Below are positions 21,359 through 32,358 of a DNA stretch of 64,000 bases, piece by piece. How positions within the stretch are numbered: the stretch's first letter is position 1; each line of letters starts with the position of its first letter. The DNA is from Sophora flavescens. Its lineage: Eukaryota > Streptophyta > Magnoliopsida > Fabales > Fabaceae. Below the pieces are notes generated by a model, which had not been told where the DNA came from, did not search any database, and saw only the letters and a list, made by a program, of their open reading frames with translations. The position numbers and the translations under genes are program-made. The DNA lies in contig CM061065.1 of assembly GCA_030762895.1 (NCBI GenBank), positions 71,594,200 through 71,658,199 of the forward strand, in the 5' to 3' direction.

Positions 21359-21437
<79 letters not shown>
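21359..21437. repeat. (AT)n microsatellite, about 39 units
   Basis: An uninterrupted AT dinucleotide run directly outside the MULE-like element's right end. Confidence 0.97.
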
Positions 21438-21439
<2 letters not shown>

Positions 21440-21810
21440 TAGACTGAAGCTAACTCCTAATTATTTAGGAAAGCATAAAATTAGTCCAAACAATATTCAT
21501 CAAAACACAAAGCTTTTCAATATGTGAAAGTTACATTTGTTTAACATATATCAAAACACAAACAAGGAAGTTCCTTCAACATTTTGTTCACCCTTTAAAC
21601 TTTAACATTGTATCAAATTGCATTACATTTTGAAAAGTGTCAATAAATATTGATTGAAACCAACCACAGATCGATGACATAGCTTTATTTGCTGCTTATA
21701 AAAAAAAAAGAAGCTTTATTTGCTATAAGCTTCAAACATATATTAGAAAACGAAAACTATAACAAGCCGCAATAATGTTTCCAAGATGTAGCTACTTGTA
21801 TCAATAAATC
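21438..21810. other. 3' flank of the phytocyanin gene
   Basis: AT-rich non-coding DNA with poly-T/A runs on the minus-strand downstream side of the gene. It includes AATAAA-like signals read on the minus strand. Nothing else is recognised. Confidence 0.5.
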
Positions 21811-22777
21811 TCATGGCCACTGCCAGAAGGAACGGATCATTGGCATCACAGCGAACTTCATCGTCCCATTATTGCAATGAAAGCCATTTCGCTCACCACA
21901 AGCGAAGTAGTGAGGCTGCCACTTCTTTACAACAAACTTGAAGCCTTCTCCTCCACCTTGTGTGGGATTTGCCAACTTCTTTGCCCTTTTAAGGTCACAG
22001 TTGAGGAAGCTCCCGAAATTTTGAAACATATACACGCTATGCGGGAAAGTGGTGGCGTTTGGAGCATCATACTTGAAAACTACCACAAATTCAACATGAT
22101 TCATTAGTATAATTCGAGTAAGCATGGCATGCAAATAAGGAAGCATTAATGTTTTTTTCTGTTACATGATTTGACATCACATGATGTATCTCTTATTTAT
22201 TTTTAATTTTTTTGGTACAAGGTATCTCTTATTTTATATAAGTGAGATTAAATACTATCCTATGCTTATACTATATGCAGAATTAGAACAAATTAATGTC
22301 ATATATACAAGAAGTATTAATTAAATATCACATCAAAATGTTCAAATTACAAAAATATAAGAAATGCTAACAACACATTCTGACATTCTTTTTTCAATAT
22401 ACTATCTCCTATCTATCGGTTGAAATTCATATGATTCTTATAGAATTAATGTGGGACCCACACGAATTAGTGAAGCACATTCCCAAAATAGTAAGACCCA
22501 ACAAGAACTCAAGAAGCTCACCTAGAGTATCGTTGAGGTAAAATGGACCATTCTTGATGGCCCAATCAGTGTAATTATAGCCGAAGTGCCAATGCTCTGA
22601 ACCACCTACGATTATGTTCTTGGGTTGTTGTTGTGTTTTGTTGTGATGATTCCCAAATCTTCCCCACCAGTCTGTGTAGTTCAAACCAAAGGACCACTCT
22701 TTGTTAGCCATGCTTACTGCAAACATTGAAGCTGTTATAACCAGCACGACGAGTCCCTGTGAAAACTTTGCAGCCAT
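21811..22777 (-). CDS. Phytocyanin (plastocyanin-like, uclacyanin/early nodulin-like type), two exons
   Basis: A secreted or plasma-membrane-associated blue-copper-type protein. Exon 1 is 22777-22522 and exon 2 is 22079-21811; the 442-bp intron is GT...AG (CTAG|GTGAGC, TGGTAG|TTTTC). Spliced, it gives 174 residues with no stop. Residues 1-25 form a signal peptide. The cupredoxin domain has copper-ligand candidates H99, C146, H153 and M159. C113 and C154 are placed for the usual disulfide. There are several N-glycosylation sites (N33, N46, N68, N93, N156). Unusually, the W-FG-NYTDW motif occurs twice (about 28-37 and 63-72). M159 is one residue further from H153 than usual. No GPI-type tail is seen. 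Family members act in electron transfer or cell-wall processes; the role here is unknown. Confidence 0.88.
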
Positions 22778-22871
22778 GGTGATCGGTTGCAGCTAATTAA
22801 TAAAACAAAATGAGAGTGTGTATATAAGGTATGATTTGATTGGTATTGTTGGTTAGAGAGTTAAATATTAG

Positions 22872-22882
22872 TGTTTATATAG
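22872..22882 (-). promoter_or_regulatory. TATA box of the phytocyanin gene
   Basis: The minus strand reads CCCTATATAAAC about 95 bases upstream of the ATG. This allows a start site near 22845 and a leader of roughly 65-70 bases. A second weaker box (TTATATACAC, about 22818-22828) lies closer to the ATG. Confidence 0.55.
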
Positions 22883-22889
22883 GGTGAGT

Positions 22890-23723
22890 GAAGGGAAGGG
22901 TTGGCTTGAACTATAATATGGTGGTGTAAAACGGCCAAATTATCAATGTCTCATGTTGGTGGGTACTACGAATTGACCATCCTCCACATGTTGTATATTT
23001 CAACTAATAACATGCATGAGCCTTGACCACATCATTAATTAAGATTACTTTTTTTGGGATAAGAAAACTCGGTATGTAAACGTGTATGTCATTTGGGATG
23101 GAGATTTCCGTATCACTTTCCTATCATATTTCTTGATCTCATCATTATAATTTATCATTTAATAAAATAAAATCTTAACTCATTAACACTTATATATATT
23201 ATCAGTTTTTGATTGATTGGAGACGTCGAAACACCATTTTTTGGGACAACAGATTTATATCCGTCATTTTGATAATTGGATATGTAATTTAACTACTTAA
23301 TTATCTACTTAATAATATCTGTCTGATATGGCATTTAACGTGACAATTTTTTGATCTACATATATATGACATGAAAAAAATGTTATTTTATCTTTCTTTT
23401 TTTTTTTATAATTATTTTCACTATAAGTTTTTTATATGCATACCTTTTATTTAAAAAAAAAATATGACTTCAACTCTTTAATACGTACCGCGAATTTGAT
23501 GGTCTGTTGGGATTCGTGTACAAAAGGAAAAGAAATGCAAAATATGTTAGTGCATCTCCAATGATGCAAGAGTTGCTTAACATCCTCTTTAAAATGTAAA
23601 GTAGTTCATTTATTTTATTCTTTTTAACTTACTGGTTTATTTTGTTTGCATGATCTAGTTGATGCTTTTTTTAAATAAAAAAAAAATCTAGTTGATCAAT
23701 GCTCTAGCTAGGCTAATTGAAAT
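22890..23723. other. Upstream intergenic region of the phytocyanin gene
   Basis: AT-rich DNA with no gene, inverted repeat or known element that I can support. Confidence 0.5.
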
Positions 23724-23737
23724 TGTATTATTTAATC

Positions 23738-23916
23738 GGTTGGTCTAGTGGAGTATGACAGAATCTCGTATATGACAGGTTACGGATTCGAATCCCCACT
23801 AGTTTTCTTGGGGTGAGATAAATGTAAATCATTTTGTAAGTATTTATAGAGCCCGAAGGTTTTCCTTACCTTGGACTGGGGCACCATCCCTCACCCTAAA
23901 TTTTTATTATAAAAAA
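23738..23916 (+). mobile_element. tRNA-derived SINE, 179 bp
   Basis: It contains a Pol III A box (TTGGTCTAGTGGAG) and a B box (GGATTCGAATCCCC) about 45 bases apart, then a unique body and an A-rich end. It is flanked by a perfect 14-bp target duplication TGTATTATTTAATC (23724-23737 and 23917-23930). This is the structure of a plant SINE mobilised by LINE proteins. Confidence 0.9.
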
Positions 23917-23946
23917 TGTATTATTTAATCTCTATAGTTTAATTAA

Positions 23947-24122
23947 GGATTTTTCTAACGAGTGTCCTAAGGGCATTAGTTAAGGAACCCACAAAAAGAA
24001 ACTTTATGTTGGAAAACTAAGTGTAACACTTTTTAAAATGCTAAATACACCATTTTTCCCATACATAATTTTCATTCTTGGTTCCTTAAACAATGTCCTA
24101 AAGACACTCGTTAGCATTCTCC
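23947..24122. mobile_element. Foldback MITE, 176 bp, 9-bp target duplication
   Basis: The two halves are inverted complements (CTAACGAGTGTCC...TTAAGGAACC against GGTTCCTTAA...GACACTCGTTAG). It is flanked by TTTAATTAA at 23938-23946 and 24123-24131. A 9-bp duplication points to the Mutator superfamily. Confidence 0.82.
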
Positions 24123-24133
24123 TTTAATTAATA

Positions 24134-24266
24134 GGGGTTATAAGATTGGCTTGGTGGTTGAGACGAGAGAGTTAAAGAGTGATGTGATAAAAAAGTGAGT
24201 ATTCAAACCCCACCCAAGCATCCACTAACAAATTATACTAATATTAACCTATTAAAAAAAGTATAG
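24134..24266 (+). mobile_element. Second tRNA-derived SINE, about 133 bp
   Basis: A box TTGGCTTGGTGGTTGAG and B-box-like GTATTCAAACCCC, then an A-rich 3' end. It is flanked by TTTAATTAATA at 24123-24133 and 24267-24277. Its left duplication overlaps the right duplication of the MITE. Confidence 0.8.
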
Positions 24267-24499
24267 TTTAATTAATAAGATGGATGGTACGATCAATGAA
24301 CAGATCACACGGACCTGATCATGAATGAAGTTTAATTAATTTGACCCAACTTTTTCTTAGAGATCAATAAAACAAAGGACTAAATTATGTAAATAAAATG
24401 ACGATTACCATAAAGAAAATCAAAAGTTGTGATTAAATATAAGTAAAAGTTACTCATTATAGATGTAAAATGATCATATCCTTCCTTTTATATATACAC

Positions 24500-24700
24500 G
24501 CACGGCATATCAAGTGAGAAGAGAAATTTTATATCAGAGAGTGAGAGAAGTAAATCTGGATCACTAAATCATGAATTATTAGGATCAGAAGTTGGTTAGT
24601 AGTTATGAGATTTTAAAAAAAAAATAGATGAATGTTTCAATCTCGACCATTCATATGCGATCCAAATATTGATATTCGCTCCTCTAACTCACATATATTT
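24500..24700. repeat. MITE-like repeat related to 60030-60270
   Basis: GTGAGAGAAGTAAATCTGGA, AGTTGGTTAGTAGTTATG and ATCTCGACCATTCATATGCGA recur in the same order, diverged, at 60030-60270. The ends are not clear. Confidence 0.5.
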
Positions 24701-25179
24701 AGTAATTATTAATTTATATACATTTGCATTGATTAGGTAAAAACAATTTGAGTCGAGTTGACCGTGGAGATGCAATGGCAATGGGTTGGTAGCAAACAGA
24801 AATTCTTCCACTTAGATGAGAAGCTCAAGTGCAGTGCGGCCTTCCATGAGGTTTGACGATATCAAAGTCGGTGTGTATTGTTATTGTTGTAGATTTAACT
24901 GAAGCTAGTGGGGTTGGAATTAGGCCTACAAATTCATAGAAGTTTCATGCTTTCTGTAAATGAGATTGCAAGGCTAAATGGGTGATGTGAGTATGACGAC
25001 TTAATGGCGTATTAGTGTTTCATCATAGACTTAATTACGATGATAACAATTAACAAATTAACTTATTTATCTGGACCCAAAAATTAAATGTAATTAAAGT
25101 TCTCTCCATTTGTGTGTCATATTGGTCCTTTTAAAAGGTATCGATGACAACATGAAAGAAGGTGAGGGAAAATTTGTTA
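24701..25179. other. Unassigned sequence
   Basis: No recognisable gene or element. It separates the MITE-like repeat from the start of the LINE copy. Confidence 0.4.
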
Positions 25180-26224
25180 TTTAAATTGTATGATGGTGGC
25201 AGAGGGACTAACCGGTATGTTGAGGAATATTAATGTCATGGAAGCTGGAATTTTTAAGGGGTTCAAAGTGGGAAATGATGGGGAAGATGTCTCAATCCTA
25301 TAATATGCGGACGACACACTTCTAGTAGGAGAAGCTACTTGGGAGAATTTGTGGGCAATGAAGGCAATCCTTAGATGTTTTGAATTGGTATCCGGGTTCA
25401 AGGTGAATTTTCATCAAGAGCAGAATCATAGATAGGTTGCTCCTTTTCCCCTAACTTCATCCCAAATTTCTTCCCCCCCTCTCCCCCCTCTTTTTTCTTC
25501 TTCTTTATGATAACTCTAAAAATTTTTCCAAACCCCCTAAATGTGGATGATAGATTCAAACATCATGCAACCGTGTTTCTAAATTGCAAGGAAGGGAGAT
25601 TGCCCTTCAACTATTTGGGCTTGCCTATAGGTGCGGATCCTAGGAGATTTGAAACTTGGAAGCCGGTCATTGAGACATTGAAGAAAAGGCTAGCAAGTTG
25701 GAAGATGAGACATCTGTCACTTTGGGGAAGGGTAACACTTATCAATTCGGTCCTAAACTCTCTTCCAACTTACTTTCTCTCTTTTTTTAAAGCTCCAAAA
25801 AAGGTTATAAAGACACTTGTTTCTATTCAAAGAAATTTTTATGTGGAGAAGAGAAAAAATGCCTGGGTTAAATGTGAGACGGTTTGCTTGCCAAAAGAAG
25901 AGGGGGGTATAGGAGTAAAAAAATTGGAGTTGTTTAATAGGGCTCTCTTAGAAAAATGGAGATGGAGGTTACTTAAAGGGGATGGCGGTTTGTGGGGTAG
26001 GGTGGTGAAGGCTAGACACGGGTCATTAGATGCTTCGATGTTATGAGGGAGTTAGGCTCACGTGGGGGGTTAGAATCATCATGGTGGAGAAGTATAGGTA
26101 GAGGTGGTGAGTCAGAATCTTCTACTGGTTTAGGGAGGGATTAAAAAGGTGTCTAGGAATGGGTGACAAGACAAAATTCTGGGAGGATAAATGGTTGGGT
26201 ACAAGGATTTTTATGGATGTATTC
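25180..26224 (+). mobile_element. LINE, left part: RT palm, thumb and connector
   Basis: Broken plus-strand frames give RT: after a stop at about 25302, YADDTLLVGEATWENLWAMK has the YADD catalytic box. Then comes FELVSGFKVNFH, followed by LPFNYLGLPIG and LASWKMRHLSLWGRVTLINS (25507-26046), the usual order of plant LINE ORF2. About 100 bases of pyrimidine-rich DNA (25430-25515) interrupt RT. Frame breaks after 26046 lead to a GDKTKFWEDKWLG-type segment. The LINE stops at TATTC (26220-26224) and resumes after 51150. It is dead. Confidence 0.88.
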
Positions 26225-28086
26225 TGTAACACCCTGTTTTTCGTATGCTTCGTTATCAGTAAATACATGCTTTAATGTGTTTATTTTTTATAAAATCCAG
26301 ATGATGCTTTTATTTAAAATAAAATCATTTTCTTGTGTTGTTTTACCGTATGAAGTCACAGTAAAATTTTTGGTTGAAATTTCAAACGAAAACCGACCTG
26401 GGTTCTCACTGCCAGTACAAGTTTACTGAGCTAGAGACCAAATTTTAATTCGTGAACGAGATGGTTAGTGTTTTTATGATGTTTTGTGTGGGTTTGGAGT
26501 TTTTCGAAAAATCTTGTTTAGGGCCAAATCTTAGGGATTTCCCGGGTGAAATCGTCGGGAAATACGATCGGGGAAGTCATCTAATACGCAATGGAGCAGA
26601 GCATCAAGAGGATGAAGTGACATGAAGTGACTTGATGTGAAGGTTATGACACACCTCAAAAGGTGAATCATGACCTTTTTTTTTTTTCAAAAATCTCACT
26701 TTTTCATCTTTCTCTCTCCAATCACATCACATCATCTTAACTCATTATCCTCTCTACAATCAACCCACCTTCTTTCTTCATCTCCCAAAACCGTGACCCT
26801 CTCCTCTCACTCTCTATAAACACTCTTCATTTCCACACTTCATCACTTTCCTCCATTTCTCACATTTACACTTTACTACATTTCTTCTTCTTCTCTCTTA
26901 CAAAGTTTATATTTTTATCAAGCTTTTTTCTTAGAGTTCTTCATTAAAGTTGTTCATCTTGTTAAGGGTAATACTTCTATGTAGTTATTTTTCAAAGTTT
27001 CATCTTTTATTTCAAAGTTTTCTTCATATGTCCTTTATGTGCTTTTAACTTCTAAAACCTCTCAAAAATGGTAGAAAACTCCTTTTGAGTTGAAACCACT
27101 TTCTATATTCTTGTATTTACTCATACTATCACATACTAAAAGGTTGTGTAAAACAAAGTTTCCTAACCCCTTCTTCCTATGGAGGCCGAAACTTTAAATG
27201 GTTATGGCAAAAATGTTGAGTTTTGTTTTCCAAAGTGATCATGGACTAAAAAGCTCCTTATGTTAAAGGATACTATATCTAAGTGATTGGAAAGTTTAAA
27301 ATATTTTCTTGCTTTATTTTCCTATGATGGCCGAATGTAACATTTGACCTAGGATGTGTTATTTTATTTTGTTTTCCAAGATGATTATGGATTAAAGCTC
27401 CTTTATGTTAAAGGATGCTATGTCCAAAAGATTGGATGATTTAAAGATCTCTAACCTCACAAACTTGTTAAGGACGAACCTAAGAGTTCATGGTCTAAGA
27501 CATTTGATTTTTCCATTTTCCGAAATGATCATGGTTTCAAGTTCCTTACTATGTATGGATGCTAACCTAAAGAGATTGGAAAGTTTAGAAATTCCTAGCC
27601 TATTTACCTATGCTTGGTCGAAACCCTAAGTCAAGTACTTAGTGGGATTTTTAATTCAACTTTGTTAAAAGATTGTTGTTTATGAACTTCTAGCACTTAA
27701 GGATCATAAATCCAAGAGTCGCATAAATTTCGGAAACCCCTAATCCTAGTTTATTGTATGAACTGATCCTATACCTTGTGGTTAGTGTTCTCGAGTTGAT
27801 TTTTTTTTAACTCATGATTTTATATTGGTAACCTTAGACTTCCATCGCCGGAGAAGCGATGACGTTCGTAAACATTCTTTTCAAATCAAAAACTCTTAAC
27901 TTCGACGTGAGGTAAGAGGGGATTTCCTAAAGATATTCAATAACTGTATGTATGTGTGTATGTGTTTAACTGGATATTTATATGTTGATTGAGCTTACTT
28001 GGTTATCTAATGTACTTGAACTGTTATGATATTATCTGATGTTGAACCGTGCTTGTTCTAAATGTTATAATGCATATCTGTGACGA
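26225..28086 (+). repeat. Solo LTR of a Ty3/gypsy element, left part
   Basis: It begins TGTAACACCC and is interrupted at 28086 by the Athila element. The right part is 48978-51150, ending GGTGTCACA. The whole LTR (about 4.0 kb) is flanked by TATTC (26220-26224 and 51151-51155) inside the LINE. With no internal region left it is a solo LTR, presumably from LTR-LTR recombination. The start, the length and the similarity to the minus-strand LTR at 55007-58146 suggest a long-LTR chromovirus (Tekay/Del-like). The lineage is inferred. Confidence 0.85.
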
Positions 28087-29429
28087 TGTTGACGGATCTA
28101 GGCAAGTATACCTAGTCGTGCAAGTAATACGGTGATGAGACCGTTTATCGTTCCCACGAGGACTGTGACAAGTACTAGCACGTACCGAATCAATTACTAT
28201 CTAAGCGGATATTTGTATTGAAGGGAGCTCGATAGTAAATACCAATCCCAAATAAGATTTAAACCTAAAATAAACAAATTAAAGAGAAAAGTTCTTTTTG
28301 GGTTTTTGTCGAACACTTGGAAGGCAGTTAGGGGGATTCTTCAAATATATGAAATATGTTGGGATTAGGTTCGCTAAACTTCATCCCCATGCAATGAAAT
28401 GACTAATAAACAGTTTCTACCTCAAATATGACAATCAATCCACTAGATTACTCAAGCCCTGATTCCTCAGATGACAAGAGCCTAAATCCACTAATAGACC
28501 CTAATTCCTTAGGTGGCCTAGATTAATGAATTTGCATGATGATTAGGGATTACACGATTGCTAATAAACCTAGTTCCATTCCTAGATACAAGGTTTACTA
28601 GGTGGTTGATTTCAGTTCTAGTTCTAATATGAATTTTCCAATTGCATACCAAAACAATGATCAAGTTATGGGGGATCACGCCACAACAAGCAATAAGCAT
28701 AGAAATCAATTACTCATAAAGAAGTAAAAACTGTATTACAAGATCAAGTCAAATACATGGATAATTCAGAAATAACTACGCCTAACCCCAACAATGGGAG
28801 TTTAGCTACTCATGATCATAGCCAAAACCAAAGAAATAGAGATGAAAAGGAGGAGGAACTCCATGTAATCCTTGTGCAACTGCCCCTGGTTCAGAGAGAG
28901 TGTTTGAGGGTTTCAAAACTGTTTTTATCTGTTTTGCCCGTGCCTCTTTATAGATCAGGATTCGCGTCACGGTCGTGATGGCCATCACGGCCAGGCCGTG
29001 ACGCTTTCTGTCTTGGCGCGCACGGGCAGGCCGTGATAGCTTCTGCCTTCACCAAATGATCTGTCACGGCCGTGATGGGCATCACAGCTTGGTTGTGACA
29101 GATTCTGCCAAGAGGGGGTCTGGCTCCATTAACATGTCACGGTCGTGACAGCTTCTGACTTTTGCCTTCTTTCTTCTCAATTATTGCTCGATCACGGCCG
29201 TGATGGGCTCTGCTTGGGTCATTTTCTTCACTTTTCAGGCTATGTCTTCATCCAAGCTCCATCATGGCTAATCTTGAGCATTTTTCCTTAAATTCCTGCA
29301 AAACAACACCAAGAAACCACCTTACCCGTTCCAAGGTAAAAACTAATAAAATCAAATCAAATATGCCTAAACTATATGAAAAATGCATGCAAAAATTTAC
29401 ATGAATTATGATGTGAAATCACACTATCA
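28087..29429 (-). repeat. Athila 3' LTR, 1343 bp
   Basis: It begins TGTTGACGG and ends CACTATCA. It carries a run of palindromic CACGGCCGTG-type units at 28960-29215. The 5' LTR lacks about 0.9 kb relative to this copy. Confidence 0.9.
28960..29215. repeat. Palindromic repeat units in the Athila LTR
   Basis: Units of the form TCACGGCCGTGATGGGCATC followed by ACGGC-NGGCCGTGA, each an imperfect palindrome, recur with a C/T-rich spacer (TTCTGCC). Related runs lie at 30868-31090 and 48495-48755. Confidence 0.85.
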
Positions 29430-31308
29430 AATCACCCCAAGCTTATTCATTTGCTTGTCCTCAAGCAATCACTAAGGCCAGAAGAGATAAATGATCAGAA
29501 CATGGATAGTGAACTAAGAACCCGAGTAAATAATCCAAGTAACAGGCATCTCAAATAATTCAGCAAGAGACAATCAGTTTCTAGTCCAATTAGAGGCTTA
29601 GGTTTCTTAGACTCATATTCTCACTGATTAGGGCACTCTTTCTCACCTGAAGATCACCCCAAGCTTGTTCATTTACTTGGCATTCTTTCTCACCTCACTC
29701 AAGTGTTAGGGATATAAGACAATTCGCTCCATTTTCCTAAAGGAATGAATTCTACCATAGGCTTGACTATCAACCAAATCTCTACTTTATTAATGAAAAC
29801 AATTAAGAATCAAGAGGTCTTTCGCTTTGGTTGTAACGGGGCCATGGGATTAATCATTAGGTGGGGAAATCAAGAATAGGAAATTTCAAAAGGCTATACA
29901 AACTATCAAGCATTGCAAAGCATGACCTTCTAAAATACCCTTTTGGGTTTTGATTTCTTTTTCCACCTTTCTTCCTTTCTTTTTGTTTTATTTCTCAATT
30001 TCTTTTGTCATCCCCTTCTCTATTTATATTTCTTTTTCTTTTTTCTTTTCTTTTTTTTTATTTGGAGAAGGGGAGAATTTTCAGCTCAAGAGAAATATTT
30101 TTCTGGTTTTCTCATCCCATACTTTTTCAGACTACCTTTTTACCCTTTTGTACAATACTTTAGAAGGTCTCTCATCAAGCATCATTCATCAAAATTTTTC
30201 AAGGTACCAAGAAAAGTATTTAATTCTTTCAGGCTCAAAATTGGGCAACTAAGGTGTAGCATTTCATCATTCAAAGCTCAGAAGACCAGAAAAATACCTA
30301 GTGCCTCAATCATTTTCAAAAATGTTTTAAAAAATCTTTAAGCTTCAAAATGGTTTCAAGTCAAGTTCTAGAGAAATACCATCCAAGAGGAATAACACTC
30401 TAACACAAAGAATGGGGTAAGTTTAGTGAGTACCCCTTTTTTTGGCTCAAAATCTCACATTTTAGTAGTTCAAAAATCAATGAGAAACACAAATCTACGG
30501 AACCACATGCTAATTATCAACTACCACAGATCATCTCAAGCATTTTTATTTGTAGCCATATCACAAGAATGAAAAAAATTGGGTTAAAAAATTCACTAAC
30601 TCAATTTATTTGGCACTTAGTTCTCACAATTGGATGCAAAATCTGAGCGAGGGGGCAATCGAATCATGTGATCATGCAAAGCTATGCCTATGTGAATGCA
30701 ACATGCAAAATGCAAATGCAAACTACCCCCACCCCAAGCTTAAGAACTTTCATTGTCCCCAATATAAATAGTCAAGTTGGAGAGAGGAAAGAAAAATTGG
30801 AACGACTTACCGAGGCAGCAGCGGGTGCTGGCTCACATGCCCAGTCAGAAGGAATTGCATGAAAATTGGGTCACAGCCGTGATGCTTATCACGGGCAGGC
30901 CGTGATGCATTCTGGTCCATAGGGGTAGCCTGGCACGGCCGTGACCTCCATCACGGCTAGGTCGTGATGCTTTCTGATCTTCAGGGTCCTCCCGTCACGC
31001 CCATGATGGGTATCACGGCTGGACCGTGATCCTTTCTGGTCTTCACATTAGGCTCATCACGACCGTGGCTAGTGTCACGGCCTGGCCATTGATGGTTGCT
31101 GACTTTGTTGTCTCTGCCCTTTTTGTTTCTCCTTCCTCCTTACCCTGAAAACACTTAACCAAACTATTAATTTATGATCTTTTTCCTCTTGATCTTCTCA
31201 AATTATTCAAGAGGGAAAAATCAAAAACAAAAGGAAAATGAAAAGAAAACTTGGTTTGCCTCCCAATAAGCGCTTCTTTAATGTCACTAGCTTGACGGGT
31301 AGGTGACC
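29430..31308 (-). other. Athila non-coding spacer between integrase and 3' LTR
   Basis: About 1.9 kb without a meaningful ORF. The LTR-proximal edge reads GCTTGGGGTGAT on the minus strand, a polypurine-tract candidate. A second palindromic run lies at 30868-31090. Athila elements often carry an env-like ORF here; none is seen. Confidence 0.7.
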
Positions 31309-32358
31309 TCAAGGATCATGAAGGCGCACAGCTGAGATCAATCTCTCGATGTCACCACCCAAGTAGGCCTTGAGTCTTTGGCCATTGACTTTGAAGGTCC
31401 TTTTTGAAGTAGGATCCTCCACCTCTACAGCTCCATGAGGTGAGACTTCTTTGACAATGAACGGTCCCGACCACTTAGATTTCAACTTGCCCGGAAACAA
31501 TCTCAGCCGGGAATTGAATAATAAAACTTGTTGTCCCGGCTGAAATGTTTTCATGATGATCCTCTTGTCATGGTGGGTCTTGACTCTCTGCTTGTAAATA
31601 GCTGCATTCTCATATGCATTAAGGGGCATCTCCTCTAACTCATGCAGCTGATTCACTCTTTTCTCACCCGCCAGAGTGGCATCAAAATTCAAGAACTTCA
31701 ATGCCCAAAAGAATCGATGCTCCAACTCTACGGGTAGATGACATGCCCTCCCATAGACCATCTGAAATGGAGATAACCCCACAGAAGTTTTCAGTGCAGT
31801 CCGGTAGGCCCACAAGGCATCGTTCAGCTTCTTTGCCCAATCTCTTCTTGAAGTGGCCACAGTCTTTTCCATAATTCTCTTAATCTCTCGGTTAGAGACC
31901 TCCGCTTGCCCATTTGTTTGCGGATGATAGGGAGATGCCACCTTATACCTCACATCATACTTGGTCAACACATTTCTCAATTATGAGTTGCAAAAGTGAG
32001 ATCCCCCATCACTTATAAGAACCATTGGGACACCGAACCGATCAAAGATGTTCTTCTTGATGAATTTAATCACTGTATGGGCATCATTCTTCGGTGTTGC
32101 AATGGCCTCCACCCATTTGGAAACATAGTCCACCGCCACCAAGATATATTGATTGGAGAATGAAGGTGGAAGTGGACCAATAAAGTCTATGCCCCAACAA
32201 TCAAATACCTCAACCTCCAATATGTTCTGCAGTGGCATCTCATCCCTTTTTGAAATGTTCCCAGTCCTTTGGCACTTGTCACAACTCTTCACATGATTGT
32301 AAGAGTCATTGAAGATTGAGGGCCAAAAGAGCTCAGATTGGAGGACCTTCGCAGCTGT
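31309..32358 (-). pseudogene. Athila integrase, main part
   Basis: It continues the zinc-binding domain broken by the LARD (CDKCQRTG near the start). The core follows, with the catalytic Asp in GIDFIGPLPPS, the second Asp in LISDGGSHF and the Glu in NGQAEVSNREI. The C-terminal segment has GPF-V--V. A single in-frame TAA after SHFCNS (about 31978-31980) separates the two open stretches; no frame change is needed. The upstream part is 43812-44059. Confidence 0.9.

Noticed and set aside
23738..23830. A possible tRNA gene (A and B boxes)
   Set aside because: No cloverleaf with acceptor stem and anticodon arm can be drawn, and the 14-bp flanking duplication marks it as a SINE.
28960..29215. CRISPR-like array because of short repeated units with spacers
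   Set aside because: The units are irregular palindromes in a retrotransposon LTR of a plant; spacer lengths vary and there are no cas genes.
29943..30341. Phe-rich frame suggesting a membrane protein
   Set aside because: It comes from T-rich DNA in the Athila non-coding spacer, antisense to the element.
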